This document shows, piece after piece, positions 1-5,923 of a stretch of 5,923 nucleotides of DNA. Every line of letters begins with the position of its first letter. Position 1 is the stretch's first letter. The translations under genes were made by a program, and so were the position numbers. The DNA is from CAZGLR01 sp964526635 (lineage in GTDB: Bacteria > Zixibacteria > MSB-5A5 > GN15 > JAAZOE01): assembly GCA_964526635.1 (NCBI GenBank), contig CAZGLR010000164.1, positions 1-5,923 on the forward strand, written 5' to 3'. The notes below the pieces were generated by a model. It saw nothing but the letters and a program-made list of their open reading frames with translations, was not told where the DNA came from and searched no databases.

Positions 1-1
1 A

Positions 2-73
2 GATATTGATATATGGGGCGAAAAACGCCATATTGGACCCCTTGGGGAAAGACCGAGATTTTTACATGGCTGA
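2..73 (+). CDS. Possible 3' end of an upstream gene (identity unproven)
   Basis: One + strand frame is open from the left edge to a TGA at 71-73 and would give a 23-residue tail, DIDIWGEKRH... ending ...RPRFLHG. This stop would overlap the hemC ATG at 66 by 8 nt, the same geometry seen at the hemB/hemL junction, which mildly favours a real gene end. The competing frame from base 1 stops at once (TGA 7-9), so an upstream gene could equally end there. The tail carries no recognisable domain. In many bacteria hemA (glutamyl-tRNA reductase) precedes hemC and would supply the HemL substrate, so hemA is the natural guess. That rests on context only. Confidence 0.3.
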   Translation, partial: DIDIWGEKRHIGPLGERPRFLHG

Positions 74-971
74 AATCATTCGCATAGGCACCCGTGGCTC
101 GAAACTGGCCCTCTGGCAGGCCAATTTCGCCAAACAGCAATTGGCCGCGATTTCCGATCGCCCGGTGGAGATCACTATTATCAAAACTCAGGGTGATCGT
201 ATCCAGGATGTGCCGTTTTCACAGATGGAGGGCAAGTCGTTTTTTACCAAAGACATAGAAGATGCCCTTCTTGACAACTGCATCGACCTCGCGGTCCATT
301 CGCTCAAAGACCTTATGACAAAAATCCCCGAGGGGCTGGCCCTCCCGGGCGTCGGGTTCCGGGCTGATTGCCGTGAACTGGTCCTGGTGCGGCGTGAGTC
401 AGTCGATGATTCATTGCCTTTGCATGTCAAAAAACACGGCGTCATCGGCAGTTCCTCGGTACGCCGCCAAAGCCAGATCGCCCATCTGCGGCCGGATCTG
501 ACGATGAAAGACCTGCGCGGCAATGTCCCGACCCGGGTTCAGAAAGTTCGCGATGGCCAGTATGATGCTATCATAATCGCCCTGGCCGGTATCTTGCGGC
601 TTGAATTGGAGCTGGGTGATTTGCACATGCATATCCTTGATCCCCATGAATTTATCCCGGCGCCGGGGCAGGGAATACTGGGCCTGCAGACGCGTGAAGA
701 TGACACCGCCATGGTCGAATTAATCGGCCGTCTCGACGATCTCAAGGCCAGAGCCCAGATGCGTCTCGAGCGCGGGCTTCTCTCCCGATTCGGCGGTGGC
801 TGCCAGTTGCCATTGGGAGCGATCTCTGAAATAGACCATGGCCGCATGTCCCTGCAGGGGGTACTCGGTATCAGGAACGATTCCGGCTGGATCGGTCTTA
901 AGCGCGCCTGTGTGACCGGCGATGATATCGAGATGATTGTCGAAGAAACATTCCGTCAACTGCACGTATAA
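66..971 (+). CDS. hemC: Hydroxymethylbilane synthase (porphobilinogen deaminase)
   Basis: A cytosolic enzyme of 301 aa (E. coli 313) that joins four porphobilinogens head to tail into hydroxymethylbilane. It begins with the family signature IGTRGSKLALWQA (residues 7-19). The catalytic aspartate lies in AVHSLKD (D82, equivalent to E. coli D84). Substrate- and cofactor-binding arginines are in SSSVRRQ (R133, R134) and RGNVPTR (R151, R157). The cysteine that carries the dipyrromethane cofactor is in GGGCQLPLGA (C246, E. coli C242). ATG 66 is chosen because the signature starts six residues later, as in the family; an upstream TTG at 6 would add 20 unrelated residues. The ribosome site is weak: GGGGAAAG at 44-51 is rather far, and only CGAG lies close. 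Two usually conserved spots differ: KDLMT replaces KDLPT, and DCRE replaces DPRD. The stop is TAA, with hemB 25 nt downstream. The usual partner hemD does not follow. Confidence 0.97.
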   Translation: MAEIIRIGTRGSKLALWQANFAKQQLAAISDRPVEITIIKTQGDRIQDVPFSQMEGKSFFTKDIEDALLDNCIDLAVHSLKDLMTKIPEGLALPGVGFRADCRELVLVRRESVDDSLPLHVKKHGVIGSSSVRRQSQIAHLRPDLTMKDLRGNVPTRVQKVRDGQYDAIIIALAGILRLELELGDLHMHILDPHEFIPAPGQGILGLQTREDDTAMVELIGRLDDLKARAQMRLERGLLSRFGGGCQLPLGAISEIDHGRMSLQGVLGIRNDSGWIGLKRACVTGDDIEMIVEETFRQLHV

Positions 972-986
972 TATTGAAACTGAAAC

Positions 987-990
987 AGGA
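987..990 (+). promoter_or_regulatory. Shine-Dalgarno of hemB
   Basis: AGGA lies 6 nt before the ATG at 997. This supports that ATG over the in-frame TTG at 937, which lies inside hemC and would add 20 residues with no match to the family. Confidence 0.6.
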
Positions 991-996
991 CAGGGT

Positions 997-1977
997 ATGA
1001 TCGAGAATTTCTATCGTCCACGACGACGGCGCCGTAATCAGCTTATCCGTGATCTAACAGCGCAAACGAGACTGACCACTGATTGTATGATTCAACCGTA
1101 TTTTGTCTGCGATGGCAACAAAGTCAATCAGGAAATCGAATCGATGCCGGGGATTTTCCGGCAATCGGAAGATGTTTTTCTGGAATCGTTCCGGCGGGAT
1201 TTTGAGCTGGGTATCCGGCGGATTATGCTGTTCGGCGTACCGGATAAAAAAGACGCGAATGCCTCAGAGGCGGTCAGTGATGATGGTATTGTGCCGCGTG
1301 TCGTGCGGGCACTCAAAAAGAGCTATGCCGATGATCTGTTCGTGAGTGCCGATGTTTGCCTCTGTGCCTATACTGACAGCGGCCATTGTGGATTGATTAA
1401 AGACGATACCGTGAACAACGACGCCACTTTGCCGGTTTTAGGAGAGATGGCCCTGGTACTGGCGGAGGCCGGTTGCGACTGTCTGGGACCATCGGATATG
1501 ATGGATGGCCGGGTGGGATTTATCCGCGAACGGCTCGAAGAAAACGGTTACACCGAGACGTTGATTATGGCTTACACCGCGAAATATGCATCAGCCTATT
1601 ATGGTCCCTTCCGTGATGCCTGCGACAGCGCACCCGGTAAGGGCGATCGCCGGGGATACCAGATGGATTACCGCAATCGCCGGGAAGCGATTCAGGAACT
1701 GGATCTCGATGGTGCCGAGGGCGCAGATATTGTGATGGTAAAACCGGCCCTGGCGTATCTCGATATAATCTCCGATTTTCATTCCGAAACAGAATTGCCG
1801 GTGGCTGCTTATAACGTATCGGGCGAGTATGCGATGGTGAAACTCATGGCGCGTGAGAACATAGTCGATGAGGCCTCGCTGGTTATTGAGAATCTGACCG
1901 CCATCCGCCGGGCCGGAGCCGATATCATTCTGACGTATCACCTCCGCGATATTCTTTCGGGAGGATGGTGTGACTGA
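997..1977 (+). CDS. hemB: Delta-aminolevulinic acid dehydratase (porphobilinogen synthase)
   Basis: A protein of 326 aa (E. coli 324) that condenses two 5-aminolevulinates into porphobilinogen; the family works as a cytosolic homo-octamer. Both Schiff-base lysines are present: K196 in AYTAKYASAYYGPFR and K249 in ADIVMVKPALAYLDI. The metal site DVCLCAYTDSGHCGL has three cysteines (C121, C123, C131), which marks the zinc-binding class rather than the aspartate-rich magnesium class. Other conserved blocks are PSDMMDGRVGFIR (165-177), RGYQMDYRNRREA (219-231) and AAYNVSGEYAMVK (270-282). An arginine-rich stretch (RPRRRRRNQ, 7-15) corresponds to the usual N-terminal RPRR. The residue before GHCG is serine where histidine is common. 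The gene starts 25 nt after hemC, and its TGA stop overlaps the hemL GTG start by 8 nt, so translation of hemL is probably coupled to it. Confidence 0.98.
   Translation: MIENFYRPRRRRRNQLIRDLTAQTRLTTDCMIQPYFVCDGNKVNQEIESMPGIFRQSEDVFLESFRRDFELGIRRIMLFGVPDKKDANASEAVSDDGIVPRVVRALKKSYADDLFVSADVCLCAYTDSGHCGLIKDDTVNNDATLPVLGEMALVLAEAGCDCLGPSDMMDGRVGFIRERLEENGYTETLIMAYTAKYASAYYGPFRDACDSAPGKGDRRGYQMDYRNRREAIQELDLDGAEGADIVMVKPALAYLDIISDFHSETELPVAAYNVSGEYAMVKLMARENIVDEASLVIENLTAIRRAGADIILTYHLRDILSGGWCD
1959..1964 (+). promoter_or_regulatory. Shine-Dalgarno of hemL (inside hemB)
   Basis: GGGAGG lies 5 nt before the GTG at 1970. The nearby ATG 1965 and GTG 1968 run into stop codons almost at once, so this site fixes GTG 1970 as the hemL start. 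Its position inside the last hemB codons supports translational coupling. Confidence 0.75.
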
Positions 1978-3268
1978 TAGAACCAATTCGAAATTGTTAT
2001 TTGACCGTGCTCAAAAAGTCATTCCCGGCGGGGTAAACTCCCCGGTGCGGGCCTTTGGGGCGGTTGGTGGACAGCCGCCGTTTATAAGCCGGGGCAAGGG
2101 TGCCGAGGTTATCGATGCCGACGGCCATCATTATATAGATTTTTGCTGCAGTTGGGGCCCCTTGATACTCGGTCATGCGCACCCGAAAGTTCTGGAGACA
2201 ATAACCACTACCGCCCGGCGCGGCACCAGTTTCGGAGCCTCGACTGAGCTTGAAGTCGAGTTGGCCGAGTTTATCGTGGATAAGGTCGATGCTGTCGAAA
2301 AAGTCCGTTGTGTATCATCGGGCACCGAGGCGGTGATGTCGGCGGTACGGCTGGCGCGTGGTGTGACCGGTCGTGACAAAATCATCAAATTCAGCGGCTG
2401 TTATCATGGCCACGTCGATTATCTGCTGGTGAGTGCGGGCTCGGGACTGGCCACATTCGGGAAGCCCTCGTCGGCCGGCGTGCCGGACGAATTCGCCGGG
2501 CATACGCTGGTGGCAGAACTCGATGATGAAGAGGCTGTCGAGGCGTTGTTCAAAAAGCATGGTGACGATATTGCCGCCGTGTTAATCGAACCAATCCCGG
2601 CCAACAATGGTCTATTGTTACAGCGCGGCGAATATTTGAAATTCCTGCGTGATATATGTACTAAGCATGGTGCGCTGTTGATCTTTGATGAAGTCATCTC
2701 CGGATTCCGTGTCGGATGGAACGGCGCCGCCGGGAAATACGGCATCACGCCCGACCTTATGACATTCGGCAAAGTGATCGGCGGCGGAATGCCGGTGGGT
2801 GCTTTCGGCGGCCGATCTGAAATTATGGCGCATCTGGCGCCGGAAGGTAACGTTTACCAGGCCGGAACGTTGTCGGGTAATCCGGTAGCAATGGCCGCCG
2901 GGTTGGAAACACTTAAGATTCTGGCTTCGGATGATGCCTTTTCACGTCTGGATGATCTCGGCACGCATTTCGAAAATGTTCTCACCAGCCATCTGACTGA
3001 TATCGAGGCCACTGTTCTGCGCGAGGGATCGATTGTCTGGATCGTGCTGCAATCGGAACGGCCGCGGCGAGCCTCAGAGATATCCACCGAGGCCATCGAT
3101 CGCTTCAACCGCATTCACCGTTTTATTCTCGACCGCGGGGTCTATCTGCCGCCATCGGGATATGAAGTACTGTTTATTTCGCTGGCCCATACGACCGCGC
3201 AACTGTCGCAGGCAGCAACGACACTGGGGAAGGTCTTTACCTCGCAACTGCAAAAGGAGATTACCTGA
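1970..3268 (+). CDS. hemL: Glutamate-1-semialdehyde 2,1-aminomutase
   Basis: A PLP enzyme of 432 aa (usual 425-435) that converts glutamate-1-semialdehyde to 5-aminolevulinate, the last step of the C5 pathway. It belongs to the class III aminotransferase fold. The N-terminal block PGGVNSPVRAFGAVGG (19-34) is specific to this family. PLP-phosphate and cofactor contacts appear in SSGTEAVMSAVRLAR (116-130), FSGCYHGHVDYLL (141-153) and LIFDEVISGFRVG (237-249). The catalytic lysine is K268 in TFGKVIGGGMPVGAFGG, close to E. coli K265. QAGTLSGNPVAMAAGLETL and, near the end, RGVYLPPSGYEVLFISLAHT are also conserved. Residues 207-218 (IEPIPANNGLLL) resemble a subgroup common in Bacteroidota-like and deltaproteobacterial lineages, from memory. 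The start is GTG, set by GGGAGG upstream and an 8-nt overlap with hemB. Its presence implies a HemA upstream or elsewhere. The position usually glycine in YEVGF is leucine here. hemE follows after 40 nt. Confidence 0.98.
   Translation: MTDRTNSKLLFDRAQKVIPGGVNSPVRAFGAVGGQPPFISRGKGAEVIDADGHHYIDFCCSWGPLILGHAHPKVLETITTTARRGTSFGASTELEVELAEFIVDKVDAVEKVRCVSSGTEAVMSAVRLARGVTGRDKIIKFSGCYHGHVDYLLVSAGSGLATFGKPSSAGVPDEFAGHTLVAELDDEEAVEALFKKHGDDIAAVLIEPIPANNGLLLQRGEYLKFLRDICTKHGALLIFDEVISGFRVGWNGAAGKYGITPDLMTFGKVIGGGMPVGAFGGRSEIMAHLAPEGNVYQAGTLSGNPVAMAAGLETLKILASDDAFSRLDDLGTHFENVLTSHLTDIEATVLREGSIVWIVLQSERPRRASEISTEAIDRFNRIHRFILDRGVYLPPSGYEVLFISLAHTTAQLSQAATTLGKVFTSQLQKEIT
3252..3259 (+). promoter_or_regulatory. 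Strong Shine-Dalgarno-like site without an obvious gene start
   Basis: AAAAGGAG sits in the last hemL codons, about 50 nt before the hemE ATG and so too far to serve it directly. Within ribosome range downstream there are only CTG 3265 and ATT 3268, which open a frame of about 13 codons ending at TGA 3304-3306, just before hemE. It may prime re-initiation at hemE, or be a chance result of the coding sequence (codons for Gln-Lys-Glu). Confidence 0.3.
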
Positions 3269-3308
3269 TTTTATCGGAAATCACTGCATTGAGATTGGAT
3301 AGTTGACT

Positions 3309-4373
3309 ATGCCCGAATATGCTTTCATCAAAGCGGCCTTTGGCCAACCTCATACCCGTGTTCCGATCTGGATTATGCGCCAGGCGGGACGATATTTACC
3401 GGAATACAATGCCGTTCGGGAAAAGGTATCGTTTACCGAATTGTGCGAATCGCCCAAGCTGGTCGCGGAAGTCACCCGGCAGCCGATTGATATCTTCGGA
3501 TTCGACAGCGCCATAATTTTCTCCGATATCCTCCTGCCGTTGGAACCGATGGGCGTTAAAGTCACATATGAAGAGGGCGGCCCGAAAATCTATCCGCCGG
3601 TACGGACGCCCGATGATGTCGCTGGTTTGAAATCATTTGACCCCGGTGATGCGATGAAATTCGCTCTCGATGGCATCGCGGAAACCAAAGACGTCCTCAG
3701 GGATGCTGTCCCCCTTATCGGTTTTTGCGGGGCGCCCTTTACCCTGGCCTGCTATCTCGTTGAGGGCGGCGGGTCGGCGAATTATACCGAGATCAAAAAA
3801 TTTCTGTTTACCCATCCCAAAGATGCCGCGGTCCTGTTGAACCGTCTGGCTGAAATAGTCGGCGAATATCTGCGCTTGCAGATTCAGGCGGGATGCGATG
3901 CTATCCAGGTGTTCGACAGTTGGGGCGGGATTTTGTCTCCTGACTTATATGCCCGGTATTCGATACCGTATCTCAAAACAGTCTTTGAGATGTGTGAGAC
4001 CAAAGGTGTCCCGCGTATTATGTATATGAACAACAGCCGACCCTATCTGCCGCTTTTGGCTGAGTTGCCGTGCGAGGTGATAAGTGTCGACTGGCGCACT
4101 GATTTGGGCGATGCCCGGAGTATTCTTGATGGCAAGACAATTCAGGGCAATCTTGACCCGCACCTGCTTCTGGGGCCGCCGGACCTGATGGTTCAGCAGA
4201 CCTCGAAGATCCTCGAGTGCATGGCCGATACTGATGCGTTTATTTTCAATCTCGGTCATGGCATCCTGCCGCCGACGCCGGTCAAGCAGGTTAAGCTCCT
4301 GGTCGATACTGTTCACTCTTTTGAGAGGCCGCGTGAGACGCAATATTCCCACAATCGACAGACGTCTGCTTGA
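3309..4373 (+). CDS. hemE: Uroporphyrinogen III decarboxylase
   Basis: A cofactor-free cytosolic enzyme of 354 aa that removes four acetate carboxyls from uroporphyrinogen III to give coproporphyrinogen III. The substrate-binding signature IWIMRQAGRYLPEY (20-33) carries R24 and R28. The catalytic aspartate is D73 in IIFSDIL. CGAPFTLACYLVEGGGS (140-156) supplies Y149, IQVFDSWGG supplies S204, and FNLGHGILPPTPV supplies H317; these match the human residues R37, D86, Y164, S219 and H339 by motif. ATG 3309 is preferred over TTG 3303, which is preceded at once by TAG and would add two residues. The ribosome site is weak (GGA at 3297-3299), so coupling to hemL is possible. Homologues end near the residues aligned with VHSFERPRE (335-343); the last dozen residues here form an extra tail encoded within the 41-nt overlap with hemN. 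Confidence 0.98.
   Translation: MPEYAFIKAAFGQPHTRVPIWIMRQAGRYLPEYNAVREKVSFTELCESPKLVAEVTRQPIDIFGFDSAIIFSDILLPLEPMGVKVTYEEGGPKIYPPVRTPDDVAGLKSFDPGDAMKFALDGIAETKDVLRDAVPLIGFCGAPFTLACYLVEGGGSANYTEIKKFLFTHPKDAAVLLNRLAEIVGEYLRLQIQAGCDAIQVFDSWGGILSPDLYARYSIPYLKTVFEMCETKGVPRIMYMNNSRPYLPLLAELPCEVISVDWRTDLGDARSILDGKTIQGNLDPHLLLGPPDLMVQQTSKILECMADTDAFIFNLGHGILPPTPVKQVKLLVDTVHSFERPRETQYSHNRQTSA
4323..4328 (+). promoter_or_regulatory. Shine-Dalgarno of hemN (inside hemE)
   Basis: GAGAGG lies 4 nt before the GTG at 4333. It supports that codon as the hemN start, inside the 3' end of hemE. Confidence 0.55.
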
Positions 4374-5724
4374 GAAATACGATCGTCCCGGACCGCGATA
4401 CACCAGTTATCCGACTGTCCCGGAATGGACTTCCGAATTCGGTCCCGACGAGTATATCGAGGCGTTGAAACGGGCATCGCAGGAGGGCGACCGCGGGCTG
4501 GCGATGTATATTCATATTCCCTTTTGCGCCGAGCGCTGTTCGTATTGCGGCTGTACGACAGTTATCACCCGCAATCAAAACCGGGCTGATGCGTATCTCG
4601 ATCAACTCTCGTGTGAGATCGAAACAATCGCAGGTTATCTGGGAGAGCGCCGTTCAATCAGCCAGTTGCATTGGGGTGGCGGCACGCCGACCTTCCTGAC
4701 TCTTGATCAGATCAAGCGATTGATGCACATTATTGAGTCCTGTTTTTCGCTGGATACTATTGGTGAGCAGGCGATCGAAGTCGATCCCCGGGTGACGAGT
4801 GCTGAGCAGGTCATGCTCCTGCGCCGTCTTGGCTTCAACCGTATTTCCCTGGGCGTGCAGGATTTATCGGCCGATGTGCAGCATGCTATTGGGAGGCATC
4901 AAACCGCCGAACAGACAAAAACGTTGTTTGATACCTGCCGCAGAGCCGGCTTCAGCGGGATCAATGTCGATGTTATTTATGGTCTGCCGCATCAGCGAGT
5001 CAGCCAGTTTCGCGATACCCTGACTCGCTTGATAGACTGGGGTGTTGACCGGGTCGCGGTGTACAGCTTTGCCTATTTACCGCAGGCGAAACCGCATCAG
5101 AAGTTAATTGATCCATCGCTGTTGCCATCGGCTTCAGCCAAGTATGATCTGTTTGCAACGGCCGTGGAGACATTTTTGAGTGCCGGGTATATACAAATCG
5201 GTATGGACCATTTCGCCACCCCGCACGATGAATTATCGCAGGCACTGGCCGATGGCCGCCTGTATCGGAATTTTATGGGATACACGATTCGGCGCAACAG
5301 TGATTCGATCGGCATCGGTATGTCAGCTATCAGCGAGATCGCGGGATCGTTTGCGCAGAATATCTCGAAGGTTGATTCTTATCAACAGGCGATTGCCGAC
5401 AACGGCATCGCGACCTTCCGCGGATGTCTCCTGTCGCAGGACGATACTCTGCGGCAGCAGGCGATTCTGTCGATAATGTGTAACTTTGTACTTGATTTCG
5501 ATGCCTTTGATGCCAATCATGGCATAGACAGCCGGTTGTATTTCGCCGACGAGCTCAAGGCTGTTGCCGGATTTGCCGCCGATGGCCTGGTGGAATTATC
5601 CGAAGACTGCCTGCGGGTGCTCCCGGCCGGCCGAATGTTTGTACGAAATGTAGCGATGGTGTTTGATGCGTATTTAACGCAGGAAGGTGCCAAGGACGGT
5701 CCGACCTTTTCGCGAACGATATAG
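4333..5724 (+). CDS. hemN: Oxygen-independent coproporphyrinogen III dehydrogenase (radical SAM)
   Basis: A protein of 463 aa (E. coli 457) that oxidatively decarboxylates two propionates of coproporphyrinogen III to vinyls, giving protoporphyrinogen IX without oxygen. The N-terminal GPRYTSYPT (20-28, with R22 as in E. coli) is typical of true HemN. The 4Fe-4S/SAM motif HIPFCAERCSYCGC has C65, C69, C72 and a further C74. The CxxxCxxCxC form separates it from the HemW heme chaperone. WGGGTPTFL (114-122), IEVDPR with E149, GVQD (174-177) and NVDVIYGLP (211-219) follow, then GMDHFA and RNFMGYT (312-318), and the HemN C-terminal domain ends in TFSRTI. The position equivalent to E. coli Q311 is M315. 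GTG 4333 is chosen because the family begins about 20 residues before GPRYTSYP and GAGAGG precedes it; an upstream extension to 4234 has low-complexity, non-homologous sequence and lies within hemE. The stop is TAG, and hemH begins 18 nt later in the same frame. Confidence 0.97.
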   Translation: MRRNIPTIDRRLLEKYDRPGPRYTSYPTVPEWTSEFGPDEYIEALKRASQEGDRGLAMYIHIPFCAERCSYCGCTTVITRNQNRADAYLDQLSCEIETIAGYLGERRSISQLHWGGGTPTFLTLDQIKRLMHIIESCFSLDTIGEQAIEVDPRVTSAEQVMLLRRLGFNRISLGVQDLSADVQHAIGRHQTAEQTKTLFDTCRRAGFSGINVDVIYGLPHQRVSQFRDTLTRLIDWGVDRVAVYSFAYLPQAKPHQKLIDPSLLPSASAKYDLFATAVETFLSAGYIQIGMDHFATPHDELSQALADGRLYRNFMGYTIRRNSDSIGIGMSAISEIAGSFAQNISKVDSYQQAIADNGIATFRGCLLSQDDTLRQQAILSIMCNFVLDFDAFDANHGIDSRLYFADELKAVAGFAADGLVELSEDCLRVLPAGRMFVRNVAMVFDAYLTQEGAKDGPTFSRTI

Positions 5725-5742
5725 GCGGATTGCATAAAAAAG

Positions 5743-5923
5743 ATGTTATCGGAGTTATCAAAGGATCCCCGTTTTCTCACCAATCCGCAGGAGAAGATCG
5801 ACTTCGGTGAACAGAAATGGGGTGTGTTTTTCCTCAACATGGGCGGTCCTGAGACCGCCGAAGATGTCGAGGAATTCCTGTACAATATTTTTTCCGACCG
5901 GATGATCATCGAACTTCCGCTTG
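5743..5923 (+). CDS. hemH: Ferrochelatase, N-terminal part (cut by window edge)
   Basis: Only the first 60 codons are present. After about 24 residues of non-conserved lead (MLSELSKDPR...) comes KWGVFFLNMGGPETAEDV (25-42) and FLYNIFSDRMIIELP (45-59), the diagnostic start of ferrochelatase, which inserts Fe(II) into the porphyrin ring. The LNMGGPE form resembles proteobacterial and eukaryotic protoporphyrin ferrochelatases rather than the Gram-positive coproporphyrin type, which has a MAYGTP-like block. The catalytic His and Glu lie outside the window, so activity cannot be judged. The ATG at 5743 is the only good start between the hemN TAG and the conserved block. The purine-rich GGCGGA (5724-5729) is rather far from it (13 nt), so translation may be coupled to hemN. 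Confidence 0.93.
   Translation, partial: MLSELSKDPRFLTNPQEKIDFGEQKWGVFFLNMGGPETAEDVEEFLYNIFSDRMIIELPL

Noticed and set aside
11..33. Inverted repeat with an AAAAA loop (ATAT+GGCG / CGCC+ATAT, with a GG bulge)
   Set aside because: Short and bulged, with no T-run after it and inside a probable reading frame, so it is not a convincing terminator or riboswitch.
967..972. TATAAT, a perfect -10 hexamer across the hemC stop codon
   Set aside because: No TTGACA-like -35 element lies 16-18 nt upstream (the nearest, TTGTCG at 937-942, is 24 nt away). The hexamer is partly dictated by the final hemC codons and TAA.
1642..1651. Palindrome GGCGATCGCC, resembling the cyanobacterial HIP1 motif GCGATCGC
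   Set aside because: I noticed only this clear copy in the window and it lies in hemB coding sequence, so it is chance and not a sign of a cyanobacterium.
1591..1986. Antisense open frame of 131 codons opposite hemB
   Set aside because: Opposite the catalytic core of hemB; no domain seen, so treated as a shadow frame.
4234..4332. N-terminal extension of hemN by 33 residues, including a hydrophobic stretch (SSWSILFTLL)
   Set aside because: It overlaps conserved hemE sequence encoding FNLGHGILPPTPV, has no counterpart in HemN proteins, and a GTG with a ribosome site at 4333 gives the usual family length. It is not a signal peptide.
3945..4403. Antisense open frame of 152 codons opposite hemE
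   Set aside because: Lies wholly opposite conserved hemE/hemN coding sequence and has no recognisable domain; it is a codon-bias shadow.
5517..5909. Antisense open frame of 130 codons opposite hemN/hemH
   Set aside because: Covers conserved coding sequence on the + strand, spans the hemN/hemH junction, and its composition is low-complexity Ser/Arg/Pro, typical of shadow frames.

Overview
This window is a compact run of tetrapyrrole (heme) biosynthesis genes, all on the + strand. The order is hemC - hemB - hemL - hemE - hemN - hemH (5' part only). All five complete genes have full-length products with intact catalytic motifs, and no mobile elements, RNA genes, CRISPR or terminators are visible. 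Gaps are 40 nt or less and two junctions overlap (hemB/hemL by 8 nt, hemE/hemN by 41 nt), so the genes are very probably one transcription unit whose promoter lies upstream of the window. A short open frame at the extreme left (2-73) overlaps the hemC start by 8 nt. It may be the tail of an upstream gene; hemA would be the natural guess, but nothing in the sequence proves it.

How the genes work together: HemL makes 5-aminolevulinate from glutamate-1-semialdehyde (C5 pathway). HemB condenses two ALA into porphobilinogen. HemC polymerises four porphobilinogens to hydroxymethylbilane. HemE decarboxylates uroporphyrinogen III to coproporphyrinogen III. HemN converts that to protoporphyrinogen IX without oxygen, by radical SAM chemistry. 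HemH inserts iron into protoporphyrin. Together this points to the classical protoporphyrin-dependent route with an oxygen-independent step 7. Two steps are not encoded here: uroporphyrinogen III synthase (hemD), which often follows hemC, and protoporphyrinogen oxidase (hemG/hemJ/hemY), which could lie downstream of hemH.

Organism: a bacterium of medium GC content using the C5 pathway and able to make heme anaerobically. The HemL sub-motif around residues 207-218 (IEPIPANNGLLL) and the tight operon resemble what I recall from Bacteroidota/Chlorobi-related and other Gram-negative candidate lineages. This placement is a weak inference, not a determination.

I do not see a previously undescribed system. 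The points worth a second look are details: the missing hemD, the long hemE/hemN overlap with an extended HemE tail, a Met at a conserved HemN SAM-site position, unusual residues in HemC, an orphan Shine-Dalgarno at the end of hemL, and hemH lying in the same frame directly after the hemN TAG stop.
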